Source: DATKHR01 sp035510155 (lineage in GTDB: Bacteria; Acidobacteriota; Vicinamibacteria; Vicinamibacterales; CAVVIG01). From it: 64,000 nucleotides of DNA. This document shows positions 24,518-32,705 of this stretch, one piece after another. The position numbers were made by a program, and so were the translations under genes. The notes under the pieces are model-generated. The model saw only the letters and a program-made list of their open reading frames with translations, was not told the origin of the DNA and searched no databases. The DNA lies in NCBI GenBank assembly GCA_035510155.1, contig DATKHR010000379.1, forward strand, positions 1 to 64,000, in the 5' to 3' direction. Position 1 is the stretch's first letter, and every line of letters starts with the position of its first letter.

Positions 24518-25735
24518 ATGCACGTTGCCATCGTGGGCGCGGGTCCGGCCGGTGCGTGGGCCGCCTATCAACTCGCGCGGCGCGGCGCGCGAGTGACCAT
24601 GTTCGATCACTCGCACCCGCGCGAAAAACCGTGTGGGGGCGGGGTCACCGGCCGCGCGCTCGCGCTCGTGGCCGGCGCGCTTGCGGAGGTGCCAGCCCGC
24701 GGCGGGCTCCGGCGCGGAGGGGTCTGCGGCGTGGGAAACAACGAGCTGCCGCTCGCTGTCGCGACGATCCGAACCGCGCGATTCACCGATTCGGTCAACA
24801 ACACCCAGGCGGTCGTCCCCCTCGCAGAACGCGCACTCTTGGTCGCCAGCCGCTCGGCGTTCGATGCGGCGCTTCTGAACGCAGCCGTGCGTGCGGGCGC
24901 GTCACTCAACACCGCGCGCGTCGTCGACGTCACGATTGGCGCATCGTCAATCGACGTCCACACACGCGAGACGGCGTGGGCCGCCGACTTCCTCATCGGT
25001 GCCGACGGCGCCAACAGCATCGTGCGTCGGCGTGCCGGCCGGCGCTTCAGTCGCGAACAGTTGTCGATGGCCACGGGGTTCTTTGCGCAGGGTGTCACCA
25101 GCGACGAAATCGTCATCGAGATGGTCGCCGACCCGCCCGGATACATCTGGTCGTTTCCGCGCCCTGATCACCTGGCGATTGGCATCTGCGCCCAGGCGGA
25201 TGCCGGCGCGCGGCCCGAGGCTCTCCGGGCGCGCGCCGCGGCGTGGGTCCGCGCGAGGCGCCTGGCGGACGGCGCGCCTCTCATCCCGTACTCGTGGCCG
25301 ATTCCCTCGCTCGGTTCGCGCGACCTCGCGTCGCAACAGATTGCCGGGGCGCGCTGGTGCTTGGTGGGGGACGCCGCCGGCCTGGTCGATCCCATCACAC
25401 GCGAGGGTATTTACTTCGCGCTGGCGTCAGCGGGATGGGCGGCCGAGGCGATCACTGCCGGCGGCGACTGCGCGCGCGCGTATTGCGCGCGGGTGCGGAC
25501 CGAAGCGGTCTCCGAGTTGTCCCGCGCCGCGCGCCTCAAAGCCGGATTCTTCCGTCCAGCGTTCACAACGTTGATGGTGGACGCCCTCGGCCACAGCGCC
25601 GCGATTCGCGCGGCAATGGCCGACCTCATTGCCGGGACCCAGACCTATCGCTCGTTAAAGTGGCGTCTGCTCAGAACATTCGAGCTCGGGTTCGCCCGCG
25701 CCCTCTACGCGAGCGCGTGGACTCGCACGGCGTGA
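24518..25735 (+). CDS. FAD-dependent oxidoreductase, geranylgeranyl reductase-like
   Basis: A 405-residue flavoprotein of the GG-reductase/PHBH class. It has the N-terminal dinucleotide fold HVAIVGAGPAGAWAAYQLARRGARV cut short by the 20-residue limit as IVGAGPAGAWAAYQLA, a CGGGVTGRAL segment near 40, GADGANSIVRR near 162, and the second FAD motif GDAAGLVDPITREGIYFAL near 284. Members reduce isoprenoid double bonds or oxidise aromatic substrates, and sequence alone does not choose. The next gene, a methyltransferase, overlaps its 3' end on the opposite strand. Confidence 0.83.
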   Translation: MHVAIVGAGPAGAWAAYQLARRGARVTMFDHSHPREKPCGGGVTGRALALVAGALAEVPARGGLRRGGVCGVGNNELPLAVATIRTARFTDSVNNTQAVVPLAERALLVASRSAFDAALLNAAVRAGASLNTARVVDVTIGASSIDVHTRETAWAADFLIGADGANSIVRRRAGRRFSREQLSMATGFFAQGVTSDEIVIEMVADPPGYIWSFPRPDHLAIGICAQADAGARPEALRARAAAWVRARRLADGAPLIPYSWPIPSLGSRDLASQQIAGARWCLVGDAAGLVDPITREGIYFALASAGWAAEAITAGGDCARAYCARVRTEAVSELSRAARLKAGFFRPAFTTLMVDALGHSAAIRAAMADLIAGTQTYRSLKWRLLRTFELGFARALYASAWTRTA

Positions 25736-26458
25736 GGGTCTGCTCGGAAGCTCCGCGCCGCCCGCCGGTGTCAGCCCTACTGACCGCGTGTTCAGACGTT
25801 CCGCTTTCGTGAGCCGGAGCTCAAAGCCGATTCCGTTCGCGGCGATCTCACATCGGCCAAAACGGCTTTGCGCGACCATCCGCTCGAGTTGTTCCCTGGT
25901 GTACGCGCGCTTCAACAGCAGCAATCGAAACGTCCAGCGGGTCATCAGGGCGTTGAGCGCCGAAAGGCCCATGTGGCGTATCTCGAGATCGATGTCTTCG
26001 TGCGACGCGTCCTTCCGCAGGTCGAAGACCGAGGCCCCGCCTCCGGGTCGCAGGACTCTGTGCATCTCGTTGAGCGCGCCGACCGGATCGCTGAAGTTCT
26101 TGAACGCCGCCGTGCAGACGACGAAGTCGAACGCCGCGTCGGCAAACGGCATCTGCGCCGCGTTGCCGCGGCGGATGTCGACGGGAACGCCGGCCTTCCG
26201 AGCGCGCTCGCGTGCAATCCTGACGAACGACTCGCTGATATCGAGCCCCGTCACTCTGTAACCGCGCGTGGCCAGCTCGATCGCCAGGTACCCGGGTCCG
26301 GGCGCGACCTCGAGCACGTCGCCGCCGGGACGCGCGCGCTCGGCCACAAGTCGAGCCGTCTCCGTGAATCGCCTCAGATCCCGGCCGGTATTCTGCGTGT
26401 ACCACGTGGCAATCGCGCCTTCCATCCCGATTCCCTTGTAGGCCTTTGCCGCGGTCAT
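25655..26458 (-). CDS. SAM-dependent class I methyltransferase
   Basis: A 267-residue methyltransferase of the UbiE/MenG-like class: VLEVAPGPGYLAIELA near 47-62 (motif I), ITGLDIS-type acidic loop (VTGLDISE), NAAQMPFADAAFDFVVC (motifs around 100-117), and LRPGG. Substrate not identifiable. A GGAGG Shine-Dalgarno sits 7 bases before the ATG at 26458. The last 27 codons lie antisense to the end of the oxidoreductase, so the convergent genes overlap by 81 bases. It diverges from a TetR regulator with operator-like palindromes between them. Confidence 0.85.
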   Translation of the reverse strand: MTAAKAYKGIGMEGAIATWYTQNTGRDLRRFTETARLVAERARPGGDVLEVAPGPGYLAIELATRGYRVTGLDISESFVRIARERARKAGVPVDIRRGNAAQMPFADAAFDFVVCTAAFKNFSDPVGALNEMHRVLRPGGGASVFDLRKDASHEDIDLEIRHMGLSALNALMTRWTFRLLLLKRAYTREQLERMVAQSRFGRCEIAANGIGFELRLTKAERLNTRSVGLTPAGGAELPSRPSRRASPRARVEGAGEPELECSEQTPL

Positions 26459-26531
26459 CTGACCCTCCAGTCTCCGAAAACCAGTATGTGTGTGTCCAAA
26501 TGCCGAGCGCGCGTGAACGTCGTACCCATTT

Positions 26532-26546
26532 GCTAACGACGTTAGC
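26532..26546. promoter_or_regulatory. Operator-like palindrome GCTAACG-A-CGTTAGC
   Basis: Perfect 7-base arms around one central base, in the gap between the divergent methyltransferase and TetR genes. Length and symmetry suit a TetR-family dimer. Assignment to the neighbouring regulator is inference. Confidence 0.6.
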
Positions 26547-26561
26547 TTAGTGCCAACACTG

Positions 26562-26573
26562 TTGACTAGTCAA
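26562..26573. promoter_or_regulatory. Perfect 12-base palindrome TTGACTAGTCAA
   Basis: A second palindrome 15 bases after the first. Its TTGACT half resembles a -35 hexamer on both strands, so it may be promoter, operator or both. It lies upstream of the TetR start at 26589. Confidence 0.45.
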
Positions 26574-26588
26574 GCCCGCGTTGCTACG

Positions 26589-27335
26589 ATGCCCCGCGGC
26601 AGCCACAAGCCACGTGGGCCTGGTGAGCGCATGAGCATCGTTCCGTTTCGCAAGGCCGAGCGCCGTCGGAAGCGCCAGCCGCTCGATCAAGCCCAGGTGG
26701 TGCGGGCGGCTCTCGTCCTGCTCGACGAAGTCGGACTGGACGAGTTGACGATGCGCCGGCTGGCCGAGGGGCTCGGTGTCAAGGCGGCATCCTTGTATCG
26801 CCACGTCCGAAACAAAGATGAGTTGCTGGCGTTGCTTGGCGACGAGATCAGCGCCGAGATCCCGCTCCCCCGCTCGTCCGGGACCTGGCGGGAGCAGTTG
26901 ACGGAGAGCGCCTGGAACGTGCGGAAGGGATTGCTCGCCCACCGCGATGCCGCCCGGGTTCTCGCCGGCACGCCACCGGCGGGGCCGCGGCGCCTGCGGC
27001 ACATCGAGGCGGTTTTGCGGATCCTGAGGGCCACGGGTCTGAGGGACCGGGATGTGGCCCACGCCGCGTATCACCTGAACAACTTCGTGACGGAATTTGC
27101 CGCCGATGAAGGGCGGCTCGCTCGGTGGGCTGCGCTCGCGGGCTCGAGCCGACGGAAAATCCTCGCGGAGGCCCGCCGTCAATTCAAATCGCTCCCGGCC
27201 GACGAGTACCCGACCATCGTCGCCCTTGCGGATCATCTGACGACCGACGCTCAGGACGAGCTCTTTCGATTCGGCATCGACATGTGCCTGCGCGGGATCC
27301 AGGCGCTCGTGAAGCGCGGGGCCCGACAAGGCTGA
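26589..27335 (+). CDS. TetR-family transcriptional regulator
   Basis: A 248-residue TetR-type repressor. The DNA-binding helix-turn-helix is near residues 36-77 (LVLLDEVGLDELTMRRLAEG and GVKAASLYRHVRNKDELL). The C-terminal ligand domain resembles TetR class C-terminal families. Three starts are possible: GTG 26550 (abuts the palindrome and is unlikely), ATG 26589 (used here) and ATG 26631. It is divergent from the methyltransferase, so it probably controls that gene and itself. Its ligand is unknown. Confidence 0.88.
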   Translation: MPRGSHKPRGPGERMSIVPFRKAERRRKRQPLDQAQVVRAALVLLDEVGLDELTMRRLAEGLGVKAASLYRHVRNKDELLALLGDEISAEIPLPRSSGTWREQLTESAWNVRKGLLAHRDAARVLAGTPPAGPRRLRHIEAVLRILRATGLRDRDVAHAAYHLNNFVTEFAADEGRLARWAALAGSSRRKILAEARRQFKSLPADEYPTIVALADHLTTDAQDELFRFGIDMCLRGIQALVKRGARQG

Positions 27336-27372
27336 GAGGCGCGCGTTCGCCGAAGCCAGCAGTCGGCTGCCC

Positions 27373-28221
27373 TCAGCGACCAACATAGCCGTCGCGCGCC
27401 CTGACCCGCAGGTTCGGACGATGGACACGCACGTCGATGGCATGCCATCCGGGACGCCGGCCGGCGTTTTCGGCTGGAGCGTATCCAATCAAATACTGCA
27501 CCCGCAGCTCGCGCGCCAGGCCCACCAACGCGTCATCGAGCCGCTTCGGATCGGTGACGAACAGCGAGCGGCCGCCCGTCACCCCGGCGAGCTCCGCGAA
27601 GATCGGAGGTCGATGCTTCGCGAGCGCGACCGGATACACCAGGACGTCGCTGCGCCGGGCGAGATCGATAAGATCGGCCGCCTTCGTGTCGCTCCCGCGG
27701 TCGTCGCCGTCGGAGAGAAGAAGCAGGGCGCGCCGGCCGCGACGTCCGTGCACCAGGTCGATGGCCTTCACGGTCGCGTCGTACAGCGGGGTCGTTCCCC
27801 ACGGACCGATCACCTCCCACGGCGTTCTCACCGCGTCTCGCGCGGGAGTGGGCGGTGTGACGGTCTCTATCTCGCTGCCGATTGCAACAACCGTCACTTC
27901 ATCTTCGTCGCGCAAGGCTTGGATGAAGGCCACGGCAGCCCGCTTGGCGAGCGCGAGACGCTCACCCGACATGCTGAAGCTGCGATCGATCGCCACGACG
28001 ACCGACAGGGGGAACTCGCCCGGTGCAAACACGGTAATACGCTCCGCGACGCCATCTTCCGATACCTCGAAGTCCGCGGCGGTCAGCCCGGCGACTGGTT
28101 CACCGCGTGCATCGGTGACCGTCGCGTACACCTCGACGAGGTCGACGCCGGAAGCGAATTGCGGCGCGCCAAGCCCGACCGCGAAGAGTGGTACAATCAG
28201 GCCTTCAAGGAGCATCGCCAT
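27373..28221 (-). CDS. VWFA-related (acidobacterial type) von Willebrand factor A protein
   Basis: About 282 residues: a hydrophobic N-terminal segment (VPLFAVGLGAPQFASG) that looks like a signal peptide but lacks basic residues before it, an Ig-like stretch (VTDARGEPVAGLTAADFEV), then a von Willebrand A domain with the metal site IDRSFSMSG (DxSxS), GTTPLYDA and LSDGDDRGSD. Proteins of this arrangement are abundant in Acidobacteria and are presumed exported; function unknown. ATG 28221 or 28215 may be the start; both overlap or abut the divergent tatA start, and a further upstream ATG (28251) would add basic residues to the signal. Confidence 0.82.
   Translation of the reverse strand: MAMLLEGLIVPLFAVGLGAPQFASGVDLVEVYATVTDARGEPVAGLTAADFEVSEDGVAERITVFAPGEFPLSVVVAIDRSFSMSGERLALAKRAAVAFIQALRDEDEVTVVAIGSEIETVTPPTPARDAVRTPWEVIGPWGTTPLYDATVKAIDLVHGRRGRRALLLLSDGDDRGSDTKAADLIDLARRSDVLVYPVALAKHRPPIFAELAGVTGGRSLFVTDPKRLDDALVGLARELRVQYLIGYAPAENAGRRPGWHAIDVRVHRPNLRVRARDGYVGR
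28189..28197 (+). promoter_or_regulatory. Extended -10 (TGG-TACAAT) for tatA
   Basis: TG-n-TACAAT places a start near 28204, ahead of an AAGGAG ribosome site and the tatA ATG at 28220. It lies within the 5' coding part of the divergent VWA gene. No -35 is evident. Confidence 0.5.
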
Positions 28222-28366
28222 GGGACGTGTCGGGCTGCCAGAGCTTCTCGTCATTCTGGCCATCGTCGTGATCATTTTCGGCGCCAACCGGCTGCCCGAG
28301 CTTGGCCGCGGCATCGGCAGCGCCATCAAGAATTTCAAAGACGGCATGAAGGACGGAAACCAGTAA
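28220..28366 (+). CDS. tatA: Sec-independent translocase TatA/E, very short form
   Basis: The pore-forming subunit of the twin-arginine export pathway. At 48 residues it has only the essential parts: one membrane helix (about 8-21, LPELLVILAIVVIIFG), the FG hinge, and an amphipathic helix (NRLPELGRGIGSAIKNF); the usual charged tail is absent. AAGGAG lies 7 bases before the ATG. No tatB or tatC follows; downstream on the opposite strand is selB. Overlaps the start of the VWA gene by 2 bases. Confidence 0.9.
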   Translation: MGRVGLPELLVILAIVVIIFGANRLPELGRGIGSAIKNFKDGMKDGNQ

Positions 28367-28398
28367 GCCCTCCCCCGAGCACCGTGCTCCGCCCGTCC

Positions 28399-30318
28399 TC
28401 AGAGCACGATGCGCGAGTCGCCCGACCGCCGGGTGACCCGTTCCCTGTCCAGGTACTCGAGCAGGGGAATCGCAAACTTCCGCGTCACGCCATACCGCTC
28501 CTTGAACGTGGCAACGTCGATCCGCGCCGGCGCCCCTTCCCTTTTCATCGCCGCCACGCTGGCCTTCAACTGCTCGAGTGCTTCTTCATGGAACCAGAGA
28601 CTGTCGAGGCGCACGAGCACTCTCTGCCGCTGGAGGAGCCGGAGCATGCGGTCGGCGACCGCGCCGCTAACGCCCAGCTCCACGGCGAGCGCCGGCGGAT
28701 CCGGCGGCTTCAGGCTGGCGGCGCGGTAAGCGCGCTCGATAGCCTCCTTCGCGCGTGATTCCTCCGGCGACAACGCGAGCTGATGGGTCGACAACGCGAC
28801 CCGATCGCGCAAGGTAATCTTCCCGGCGCTCACCAGCTCCGCGAGAGCGTGCTCGAATACCCGTTGGTCGCCGCGACGGAAGCGTTGCGCCCGCAGCTCC
28901 TCGCGCGACACGCCCTCCGACAACGGCTGCGCGCGATGATGTTCGGCCAGTGCGGAGAGGATCGATTCCTCCAGGCGCACAAGCACGGCACGGTCGACGA
29001 GTACCCCCTCGGCCGCGGCGATCAGGCCACCCTCGACCAGCTCGCGGACGCGCACCTCAAGCGCGGCGGGATCGACGCCGACCCTGCTCACGAGCGCCGA
29101 TATGGGGAGTCCTGCAGGACCGGCATCGGCAACGAGCACCGCCGCTGCCCTTCGCTCCGACGTGCCGCGATCGGTTGAAGCCCCGTCGAACCCGAGCGCT
29201 CGGCAGCGGTCGGTCGCGGCCGCAGCGCGGATGCGATCGCGCGGCGGAAACGGATCGAGCACGACGCCGCCTGCAATCGTCACAGGCGGCGAGTAGGCCC
29301 GGAGAATGTATCGGTCGCCACGCGCAAGAACGGCCGGCGACTCGAGCCGGAGACGCGCGCATCCGTGGCCGCCCGGCTGGACCGTCGTCGCTTGCGGATC
29401 AATGATGCCCACGCGGCCCATCACTTCCGCCGTACCCTGATGAAACCGGACACGCGCGCCATGCTGGAGCGGCTTGGCCTCGCCGAGCACCTCAATCGCG
29501 ACGTCGACGACGCGAGTCTCAACAAACGCATCCGGCGTCACCAGACTCTGTCCGCGCGCGATCTCGTGAACGTCGATCCCGGCCAGGTTCACTGCGCACC
29601 GGTGCCCCGCGGTCGCCTCCGCAAACTTCAGGCCGTGCACCTGGACGCCCCGGACCTTCACGGGGCGCTGTCCGGGCGCGATCACCAGCTCCCGCTCCGC
29701 TGCGACTGTTCCGGAAACCAGCGTGCCGGTGACGACCGTCCCAAATCCCTTCATCGAAAAGACTCGATCGACCGGCAGCCGTGTCACGGTCGTCTGCGCG
29801 CGGCCGCGCACCCGCGCGCTCGCCTGCATCAGCGCCGCGCGCAGGTCATCGAGGCCGCTTCCGGTCCGCGCCGACACCGGGACGATCGGGGCGCCGTCGA
29901 GAAACGACCCCGCCACGAGCTCTCGCACCTCGAGCCGCGCCAGCTCGGTCATCTCCGCGTCGGCAAGATCGGCTTTCGAGAGCGCCACCAGCCCGGCCGG
30001 CACACGCAGCAGCCTGCAGATCTCAAAATGCTCGCGGGTCTGCGGCATCACCGACTCGTCCGCGGCGACGACGAGAACGACGAGGTCGATGCCGCCGACG
30101 CCGGCCAGCATGTTCTTGACGAATCGCTCATGGCCCGGAACGTCGACGAACGCCAGATGCAGGCCCTCGACTGTCGTATGGGCGAAACCGAGATCGATGG
30201 TGATGCCTCGCGCCTTTTCCTCCTTGAGCCGGTCCGGATCGGTGCCGGTCAACGCCTGCACGAGCGCGCTCTTGCCGTGGTCGATGTGGCCCGCCGTTCC
30301 GACGATGACTGATTTCAT
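28399..30318 (-). CDS. selB: Selenocysteine-specific elongation factor SelB
   Basis: SelB delivers Sec-tRNA(Sec) to UGA codons followed by a SECIS element. The 639-residue product has an EF-Tu-like GTPase (AGHIDHGKSALVQALTG near 8-24, the DVPGHERFVKNML motif, and SKADL), two beta barrels, and four winged-helix repeats in the last 270 residues that bind the mRNA element. Its start overlaps the rnr stop (ATGA) with a GGAGGT ribosome site inside the end of rnr. No selA, selD, selenocysteine tRNA or recognisable in-frame UGA selenoprotein is seen in the window. Confidence 0.95.
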   Translation of the reverse strand: MKSVIVGTAGHIDHGKSALVQALTGTDPDRLKEEKARGITIDLGFAHTTVEGLHLAFVDVPGHERFVKNMLAGVGGIDLVVLVVAADESVMPQTREHFEICRLLRVPAGLVALSKADLADAEMTELARLEVRELVAGSFLDGAPIVPVSARTGSGLDDLRAALMQASARVRGRAQTTVTRLPVDRVFSMKGFGTVVTGTLVSGTVAAERELVIAPGQRPVKVRGVQVHGLKFAEATAGHRCAVNLAGIDVHEIARGQSLVTPDAFVETRVVDVAIEVLGEAKPLQHGARVRFHQGTAEVMGRVGIIDPQATTVQPGGHGCARLRLESPAVLARGDRYILRAYSPPVTIAGGVVLDPFPPRDRIRAAAATDRCRALGFDGASTDRGTSERRAAAVLVADAGPAGLPISALVSRVGVDPAALEVRVRELVEGGLIAAAEGVLVDRAVLVRLEESILSALAEHHRAQPLSEGVSREELRAQRFRRGDQRVFEHALAELVSAGKITLRDRVALSTHQLALSPEESRAKEAIERAYRAASLKPPDPPALAVELGVSGAVADRMLRLLQRQRVLVRLDSLWFHEEALEQLKASVAAMKREGAPARIDVATFKERYGVTRKFAIPLLEYLDRERVTRRSGDSRIVL

Positions 30319-32699
30319 CGACCTCCGCGCCTCCGCTGGCGCTCCCGCCGGCCCGGCCTCGGCGCCCGCCGGCCGTTGGCCCGACGGGCGTGCTGATCCC
30401 GGGGACCCCTTCCTCCAGGACCTTTGCCGTGACGGGGACGGTCGCTCCGCGACGCTCTGTCTCCCTGACGCACGCGGTCGAGAATCTCGACGAGGCCGAG
30501 ATCGATCTGCCGGTGCTCCATGCTCACCCGAATGACCTGCACCTGGACTCTGTCGCCCAGCCGGTAGACCTTGTGGGTATTTTCCCCTCTCAGCAGATGC
30601 CCGCTTTCGATGAAGCGGTAGTAATCATCCGCCATCGTTGAAACATGAACGAGCCCTTCGACGAAGTGCTCCACCAGCTCGACAAAGAGCCCGAACGACG
30701 CCACGCCAACGACATAGCCCTCAAACTCATCGCCGACTTTGTCGGCCATGAACTTCACTTTTTTCCACTGGACGAGCTCACGCTCCGCGTCGTCCGCGCG
30801 CCGCTCCATCTCAGAAGTATGGCGGGCCGTTTCGGGCAGTTCTTCGACGAGCTCCTCTCTGAGCTCGGGCGTGATCGCCGCATGCCGCGCGGCGCGCAGC
30901 GTGCGATGGACCACGAGGTCGGGATACCGCCGAATGGGAGAAGTGAAATGCGTGTAGCTCGCCGCCGCAAGCCCGAAGTGCCCGAGATTCTCCGGCGCAT
31001 AGCGCGCCTTCTGCATCGTTCGAAGCATGAGCAGGGCGATCGGCTTCTCTTCCGGCTTGCCGTGGATGCGTTCGACCAGCTTCTGAAAATGGCGCGGACG
31101 GAGCGCCGCCACCGGAGCCCCCAGGCTGTAGCCGAACCCGGAGATGAACTCTTCGAACTTCAAGACTTTCAACGGATCAGGATCTTCGTGCACCCGGTAC
31201 AGAGTTGGCACCTTGTGCGCTTCCAGATATGACGCCACCGTCTCGTTCGCGAGCAGCATGAACTCTTCTATCAGTCTGTGCGCGACGTTGCGCTCGAGCG
31301 CAATGATGGCCTCGACTTTCCCGGCGTCGTCAATGACGACTTCGGCCTCATTCAGGTCGAAGTCGATCGATCCGCGCCGCCTGCGGGCGTCATTGAGAAT
31401 CTGGAACAATTCCCGCATCAGCTCGAACATCGGCACCAGAGCCGCGTACTCCTTCAGCAGCTGGGGATCCCGGTTCGTCAGGATGCCGTTGACCGCGGTG
31501 TACGTCATCCGCGCGTCGCTGTTGATGACGCCGTCGTGGAACTCAGCGCGCACGACCTGACCCTGCCGGTTCACTTCCATCAGAGCCGATTGCACGAGCC
31601 GATCGACCTGCGGGTTCAAGCTGCACAAGCCGGTTGCAAGCTCCGATGGGAACATGTGAACGGCGCGCTCGGGGAAGTACACCGACGTCCCGCGCTCATA
31701 CGCCTCGCGGGCGAGCGCGCTTCCTTCCTGCACGTAGTGCGAGACGTCGGCGATGTGAACACCGAGCCAGTAGTGCCCGTTCCGCAGTCGCTCAATCGTG
31801 ATCGCGTCGTCGAAATCGCGCGCGTGTTCGCCGTCGATTGTGACCGTGGGGACGGACCGGAAATCCGTGCGCCCGCGAACATCACGATCGGCGACGGCGG
31901 TCCCGAGACGCGTCGCCTCGTCGACCGCCTCCGGCGAGTGGACGTCGGGAATGCCGTGGGTGCGAATGATGATCTCGGTGTCGACGCCCGGCGCGTTGAT
32001 GTCCCCGAGGACGTCGACCACGCGCCCCACCGCGCCCCGGGTCTGGGTAGGCCATCTCGTGAGCTCGACGACGACCATCTCGCCGGCCTCCGCGCCGCCC
32101 TCCTGGCCCGGCGGGATGAAGATGTCCATGAGCACGCGCCGATCGAAGGGGATCACGTAACCGATTCCGCTGTCCCGCACTGTGGTCGTCGACCGGGGCA
32201 GGTCGCCGCGGTCGTAGCGGCCGATGATGGACTGGTTCGCGCGCTCCAGGATTCGAATGACGCGCCCTTCGGCTCGCTTTCCGTCCTCGCCCATTCCGGG
32301 CGCGGCTGCCCCCTGGTTCATACGCTCCACGCGGACGACGACGCGGTCCCCGTGCATCGCCTCGTTGAGATGGGGTCCTGACACGTAGATGTCGCCGCCC
32401 GATCCGGCCGGCAGCGGCTCGCTGAGAAGGCGATCAACTGGTCGATCGGGCGCCACGAACCCATAGCCGGCGGGGTGCATCTGAAGACGGCCGACGTAGA
32501 GATCCATCTTCTCCGGAAGGCCGAATCGATGGCCCCGGATCTGAATGAGGTCGCCCGAGGAGACGAGCGACTTGACGTGCCGCTTGAACGACGTGCGCTC
32601 GTCGTGCGGCACCTTGAGAACTTGGATGAGCTCGCGCATGCCGGCCGGGTGGTGGACCCGGTCGCGCATCAGCGCGAGGACTTGATCCCGCGAAAACAT
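30315..32699 (-). CDS. rnr: Ribonuclease R
   Basis: A 3'-5' exoribonuclease of the RNB family that degrades structured RNA. The 794-residue product has N-terminal winged-helix and cold-shock domains (about 1-230), the catalytic RNB domain with TIDGEHARDFDDAI near 265 (four metal-binding aspartates), a C-terminal S1 domain, and a very basic tail rich in Arg/Gly. The catalytic aspartates are intact. It lies between the glycerate kinase gene and selB. Confidence 0.96.
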   Translation of the reverse strand: MFSRDQVLALMRDRVHHPAGMRELIQVLKVPHDERTSFKRHVKSLVSSGDLIQIRGHRFGLPEKMDLYVGRLQMHPAGYGFVAPDRPVDRLLSEPLPAGSGGDIYVSGPHLNEAMHGDRVVVRVERMNQGAAAPGMGEDGKRAEGRVIRILERANQSIIGRYDRGDLPRSTTTVRDSGIGYVIPFDRRVLMDIFIPPGQEGGAEAGEMVVVELTRWPTQTRGAVGRVVDVLGDINAPGVDTEIIIRTHGIPDVHSPEAVDEATRLGTAVADRDVRGRTDFRSVPTVTIDGEHARDFDDAITIERLRNGHYWLGVHIADVSHYVQEGSALAREAYERGTSVYFPERAVHMFPSELATGLCSLNPQVDRLVQSALMEVNRQGQVVRAEFHDGVINSDARMTYTAVNGILTNRDPQLLKEYAALVPMFELMRELFQILNDARRRRGSIDFDLNEAEVVIDDAGKVEAIIALERNVAHRLIEEFMLLANETVASYLEAHKVPTLYRVHEDPDPLKVLKFEEFISGFGYSLGAPVAALRPRHFQKLVERIHGKPEEKPIALLMLRTMQKARYAPENLGHFGLAAASYTHFTSPIRRYPDLVVHRTLRAARHAAITPELREELVEELPETARHTSEMERRADDAERELVQWKKVKFMADKVGDEFEGYVVGVASFGLFVELVEHFVEGLVHVSTMADDYYRFIESGHLLRGENTHKVYRLGDRVQVQVIRVSMEHRQIDLGLVEILDRVRQGDRASRSDRPRHGKGPGGRGPRDQHARRANGRRAPRPGRRERQRRRGGR

Positions 32700-32705
32700 G
32701 TGAAG

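Noticed and set aside
26550..26588. GTG start for the TetR regulator at 26550
   Set aside because: The codon abuts the operator-like palindrome and the second palindrome lies within the would-be coding part, so the ATG at 26589 or 26631 is more likely.
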